In this document: one piece after another, positions 58,516 to 64,000 of the stretch
How positions within the stretch are numbered: position 1 is the stretch's first letter
How the letters are laid out: every line of letters begins with the position of its first letter
Assembly (NCBI GenBank): GCA_028564705.1
Contig: JAPXFQ010002103.1
Coordinates: 620,001-684,000 of the forward strand
DNA from: Apricaphanius iberus
Taxonomy: Eukaryota > Chordata > Actinopteri > Cyprinodontiformes > Aphaniidae
DNA: 64,000 nucleotides
Direction of reading: 5' to 3'
The notes under the pieces: model-generated
Databases searched by the model: none
Seen by the model: the letters and a program-made list of their open reading frames with translations, nothing else
Told to the model about the DNA's origin: nothing
Program-made: the position numbers and the translations under genes

Positions 58516-59945
58516 TATAAATCAGATCAGAAAAGATTACGACTGGAATGGATTTAGATGTATTTATCGGAGTTTCCTCTAATGCTATCTAACTGGACAG
58601 GAATTGGGCTCTGAGATGATATTTACTATATTATTGTGCTCTATGAATAAATCAGATTGTATCGATTGGAATCCCAGGTATCTCTGCTGTGTGTGCATGG
58701 GTTTGCAATGCACTTATTTAACAGATACATTGAGGAAATGATTTGATTCCTTGCAGAGTTTGAATGTTTTAAAAAGAAATGAACTGTTTAATTTAATGGA
58801 AGTTCTACTCTAATGTAAAGCTACATTAGTTTTCATGTCACTGTGGGGAAAGAAACCAGAGTTCTGGTCCCACAGATTGCTTTATGTCCCCATGTGGCAC
58901 ACAGATCAATCAGTCAATCAGTGGTACTCCGGACCTCTGCTCAATATCTGTGTTAAAAAAACACCTTTCGAGAGAATCTATATCTTTCATTCCAACCTCT
59001 CCAACAACATAGATGGAGCAAAGAGCTGCCAAAGGAATGCAATGAAATGTTTATAAATCAGCTACAGCCTATTTTTGTGACGCTGTATGGTTTAATTAAA
59101 TGGTTTAATATAAATCAGGCCCTATGTGTTTTCATCTTTCCCCCCGATCACCTTCTCAATAACACAGGCAATACTGTACAGCACTGGGGCATTTTGGATT
59201 GAGATGATGGGCCTTGCAAAGAATTGGTGGAGGTACTGTGAAGGAAACTCTACGATCCGCATCCCTCACTGTTGCCCCTGCCTCTATCTCAGAGATATTT
59301 TGGTGAGCTCAGCTGGCACTGGCTTTGCCTGCACTGAGGAGTGGCAACAGTGCCAGGCTGGGGGGATTGGGCCTGTGTCCCCACACCGTTTACCTGGGGC
59401 CTGCTTCGTTTGCAATCCCTTTAGGTGCTCTATGTGGAGCATTTGGCTATCCTGTGGTCCTTCTGCCAAAGGTCACTGCAGATGCATCAAATGTTTACAG
59501 TTATGTTTTTAATTGCACACAAAAAAAATAAAAATAATTAATCATGCAAATATGAGGTACATTTCGAAATTGTTTTTTATGATGGAAATCAGCCCAACTC
59601 AGGTAAAAAAAACATATTTTTAATATTAATATATTTTTATGTAAGCTAAATCCACTCTACCACATTGGAGAATGGAATTAAGTGGCACTTCACCCAGAGT
59701 TTGGAAATCAGGGAACATTTTCTATTATTCAAAGGATCAGAGGTGAAAAGAATCTCTGAAGAAGCCGTGTTCAAATTATTGAGGCATTGCACAAACTCCA
59801 CCTATCAGATAGAGTGACATCACAGCAGGTTCACACCATCTACCAGGTAATGTTGTGAGGGTTGAAGTTTTGAAGGTAGGGTAGGTAGGGGGAATCGTGA
59901 ACATTTTCTCACAAACCAAAGGGGGCCTAGTAGAACCATTGGTAT
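58516..59945. other. Intron 2 segment without identified gene
   Basis: A 128-codon plus frame at 59126-59512 overlaps a 61-codon minus frame and shows no domain. Its cysteine-rich text is probably chance. Confidence 0.35.
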
Positions 59946-59949
59946 AATG

Positions 59950-60200
59950 TAATCCATCCAGAAGGTATTCATAACCTTTTACTTTCCCACATGTTGCTGC
60001 TTTCATTTTTCTTTTTAAAAATCTCAAAACAAGCTAGCCCTAGTTGACAAAGTCAAAACATGCCAGATTTGTACATTTGTTAAAAATGTAAACATCTGAA
60101 AATCATAGTTACATCAATATTCACTGCCATATTTTATTGAAGCACTTTTGGTGGTATTCACAGCCTCAACTCTTATTGAGCAGTTCTCTGTAGGAGGGTG
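59950..60200. mobile_element. Degraded Tc1-like element end
   Basis: ATCCAGAAGGTATTCATAACC, TCCCACATGTTGCTGC, GAAGCACTTTTGGTGGTATTC and ACAGCCTCAACTCTT match the terminal and subterminal region of a common fish Tc1-type repeat. A further piece (GAATTGGATTCAGATATGG, ACTTTGACTGGGCCATGC) lies at 62745-62790, on the other side of the MITE at 61962-62733. Confidence 0.45.
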
Positions 60201-61960
60201 TCTCAAACTATATGTTCAAAGGTCCAAGTATGATTTCTGGATATTGTTGAAAGTCTGGAACATATGGGGGATAAGCAAATCTCACAAATTTTTTTTTTAA
60301 ATTTGCAAACAAAACCAATGATGATATATGCCGAGAACCTTTTAACTGTGACATTAAGCAGATCTAATTTCTGACAGTTTAATCAATGAGAACTCATCTT
60401 ATCTACATTTGTACACAACATCATAATGATGTATTAAGTAGATTCTTAATCCTGGTAAGAAATTTCTAAAAATATCTGTCAGGAAATTGTGACTGAGGGG
60501 TTGGACTTTGAAACCAACGATTTGTTCACTGAATGAACACCCAGGGTTTAGTTGAAAATATCAGTCTAAGTTCATTTATATTGAGATGTCCATTTGGATT
60601 CAATAATCATTCAGAAATCGTGGCGCAGTAGGAATATTTCTGCTGCGGATGTAGATTAGCAGATCTCAGAAAAGTTTAAATGAGCCTTGCTAATGAGGGA
60701 AATAGAGTGGAGGGTTACTGGAATCAAACAAATGGTTTAGATGTGGGGTTTAAGTAGATTTCTCAGAGATTTTGTGGTTGTGTGTTGCTCTGACCCAACT
60801 GTCCGGTTGTTTGTTCTCACTCTAGAATCAGAATGAATTGGTTTCCACACTCATCTGAGAAGTCCAAAGGAGAAAACGAGTGAAAAATCGTAGAAGGCTA
60901 TAACTTCCATATTTAAACAAAATGGTTCAATGTATTTAAGAGCTATATTTTGGGAGTGCTTTGGTGCAAATTTCTCGGTATAGAAGCCAAGTATTAATCC
61001 TCTCCTCTCAATGTGTCGCCACAGCTGTCACAGAAATCCATGAATGAGAGCGGCTCATATCAGCGTGGAGCCTGAAATGTATGCGAGGCTTTTTGTGAAT
61101 GCAGCCCGACTCTGGTCTGCCATTACACCCAGGCTGTTTTCTGCCGACCTTTATTATCCCAGGCAGGGCTTAAATCCACACATTATCCCTTTTTCACCCT
61201 GCACTCATGTCCATGTCTGTGTGTGTGAGTCATTTCTTAGCTTCTTGGCTCATTGCTCACCTTACAGGGATCATACGCTCCGTAATAAGCATAACATGCC
61301 TCTCCTGGACACCTGCTGTGCATATGTGTGCTCATATGTCATACCTGAGCGAATTACCTTTTATTTACAAAGCAGCAGATAATCAAACTGCACGGCCACA
61401 TGAATTCAGTCGTGATTTCACAAGCTTTAAGGTATTGGGGTAACGAACGTACAAAACACACAACTGTCTGAATCAATGTCAACATGCTGCTGTAACCATA
61501 GAGAGGTAAGCAGAGAAGCAGAAGAGATGAAAGGAAGTGGTGATGGTGGAAAAGGGGGACGTTTTGGCGAATTAATGCATGGTGAAATCATTTTTCAATC
61601 AAATTTCAGTGTATGCTAGCAGGGAAAGTCAAAATGATTTCCGCTTGAGACGAAATGACTGTTTACCATTAAGTCTGATTTTCTTAAAATAAAAAGATAA
61701 TAGGTGAGATTATTAATACTTGAGATACCAAAGTCTCATTAAAGTTTGTTTAAAACCATTTCAGAACATCGTCTTGTTCTTCGACCTACACATTCTTTAC
61801 CCTCATGATCAAATGATGGTGGGTATAAATCATCCCGACCATTTTCACCGTGTTGCTAGATGGTCCCTAACTCATCTACGGTGAACTGCAAGGATGTAAG
61901 GGGTATAGCATTATATAATGCAGTGACCTTATACAAAGCAAAGACAGCAGCAGAGACTAT
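60201..61960. other. Intron 2 segment without identified features
   Basis: No gene or clear repeat. The 112-codon frame at 61044-61382 has no domain. Confidence 0.4.
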
Positions 61961-61961
61961 A

Positions 61962-62733
61962 ACTACGTTTACAAGGAGCCAATAAACCATTCAAAACCAG
62001 ATTATTAGTAATAACCCCATCAGGCATGGCCATATGAACACCAACTAAAAACCCGAATGCGATCCCTGCGGTACCCCTTTTCTAACTCGAATATTTGGTC
62101 ATGTTAAAAGCCAAGCCAGTCATGTTAAAGCCAATCAGTAGTTAATGCAGTGTTTGGCCACCACATGCTTTATATTGAAAGGATAAATTATCTAATCTGT
62201 TCTTTTGGTGATTGTTAACACATGGAGGTGTAGGAAAACAAGAAAAAAGGCAGCGTTGTTTGTTTCCATGTGTTTTTAGAGTAATCTTTGAGCTGCACTT
62301 CTAGTAAAAAAGCTTTACAGCTTAATCAGAACTTACTTTCTGTCGTCCATTGCCCCTTGAGGAAGAAACGCGTTCAAAAGCCTAGAAAAACAAATAATGA
62401 AACGGCGCTGTGATAGTAGGCACAGACACCCCCTGCTGTCCTGGTCGAGCAACGCTGAAAAAACTATAGAGTTGAGTGGAAAAGCGGAGTACTATAAATG
62501 AAAAACGTCTCCGTCAATACATCTGCATCTGAGTGTCAATTTGTGGTCGGAGAAGCTTAAACTGGGCTTGACGCATATCGGCATATCCCAATCACAAGGA
62601 ACATTTATTTGTGTTCTGAGCATATTCTATTTGCAAGGAATCGCTGTCTTTAGAGTAGAGGAACTTCTTGTATGCATACAAATTCAATGTATACAGGAGT
62701 AACTCTCTGCTCACGCATGTAAACAGTTTTCAA
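61962..62733. mobile_element. MITE (AACTACGTTTACA...) with nested repeat Y copy
   Basis: The left end is AACTACGTTTACAAGGAGCC. The right end, CGCATGTAAACAGTT, reads AACTGTTTACATGCG in reverse. The left inner part (AACCAGATTATTAGTAATAAC) is typical of a fish MITE with these ends. Between about 62105 and 62575 it is interrupted by repeat Y. The outer element without the insert would be about 300 bp. It is non-coding. Confidence 0.6.
62105..62575 (+). mobile_element. Interspersed repeat Y, nested copy
   Basis: CACATGCTTTATATTGAAAGG, CTTTTGGTGATTGTTAACAC, CAGAACTTACTTTCTGTCGTC, CACCCCCTGCTGTCCTGG and GAAGCTTAAACTGGGC parallel 49690-50119. The left terminus is not clear and it may be truncated. 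Confidence 0.6.
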
Positions 62734-62886
62734 GTCATGCAACAAATTCTGAATTGGATTCAGATATGGACTTTGACTGGGCCATGCATATTTTTGTCTG
62801 TTTTAGGATTAACCTCTGCTGTCTAGATTTTAAAAGCTTCTACCACTATAAGGACTACAGTTTAGTGAAGGAAATATTAGCAATAA

Positions 62887-64000
<1,114 letters not shown>

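Noticed and set aside
59126..59512. 128-codon cysteine-rich plus frame
   Set aside because: Overlaps an opposite-strand frame, no domain, and lies within intron 2 without splice signals.

Overview
This is vertebrate, almost certainly teleost, genomic DNA. It carries spliced coding exons with GT-AG introns and a dense mix of fish-type mobile elements: L2-like, L1-like, RTE-like and Rex6/Dong-like LINEs, Tc1/mariner elements, hAT and TTAA-flanked MITEs, and tRNA-derived SINEs. Microsatellites are long. The repeat mix suggests a percomorph fish, but the species cannot be named from this sequence. There is no bacterial, viral or CRISPR content.

One host gene is recognisable: the 5' part of a calcium/calmodulin-dependent protein kinase I delta gene (camk1d) on the plus strand. 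Exon 1 (9222-9319), exon 2 (56655-56786) and exon 3 (62919-62993) join in frame and encode residues 1-101 plus two bases of codon 102. They cover the N-terminus, the glycine-rich loop, the ATP-binding lysine, the alpha-C glutamate and the strand up to the hinge. Intron 1 is about 47.3 kb and intron 2 about 6.1 kb. The rest of the gene lies beyond position 64000. The 5' leader region (about 8880-9221) holds a (CAG)10 tract, a 24-codon upstream ORF and a (TG)n tract. ETS-type and ERR/SF-1-type motifs lie just upstream.

Positions 1-8800 are the upstream flank. They open with the 3' part of an L2-like LINE that has an uninterrupted ORF2. It abuts a decayed DD34E Tc1 transposase gene, which itself sits in an older TTAA-type MITE. 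Further on are a hAT-like MITE, a long GATA tract, SINE and LINE tails, and a degenerate segment of 28S ribosomal RNA (about 8012-8410) only about 0.5 kb upstream of the camk1d leader.

Intron 1 is a record of repeated insertion. The clearest cases are: a 1555-bp Tc1/mariner element with perfect terminal repeats and a full-length-looking DD38E transposase ORF (22422-23976), inserted in a hAT-like MITE; a hAT MITE with a perfect 8-bp target duplication (37548-38293) inside a TTAA-flanked MITE whose unoccupied paralogue lies at 48340-48690; a palindromic insert with a 13-bp target duplication (34291-34492); and antisense or decayed pieces of several LINE clades. Intron 2 has a tRNA-derived SINE and nested MITEs. 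The mobile elements have no evident functional link to camk1d beyond occupying its introns and upstream flank.
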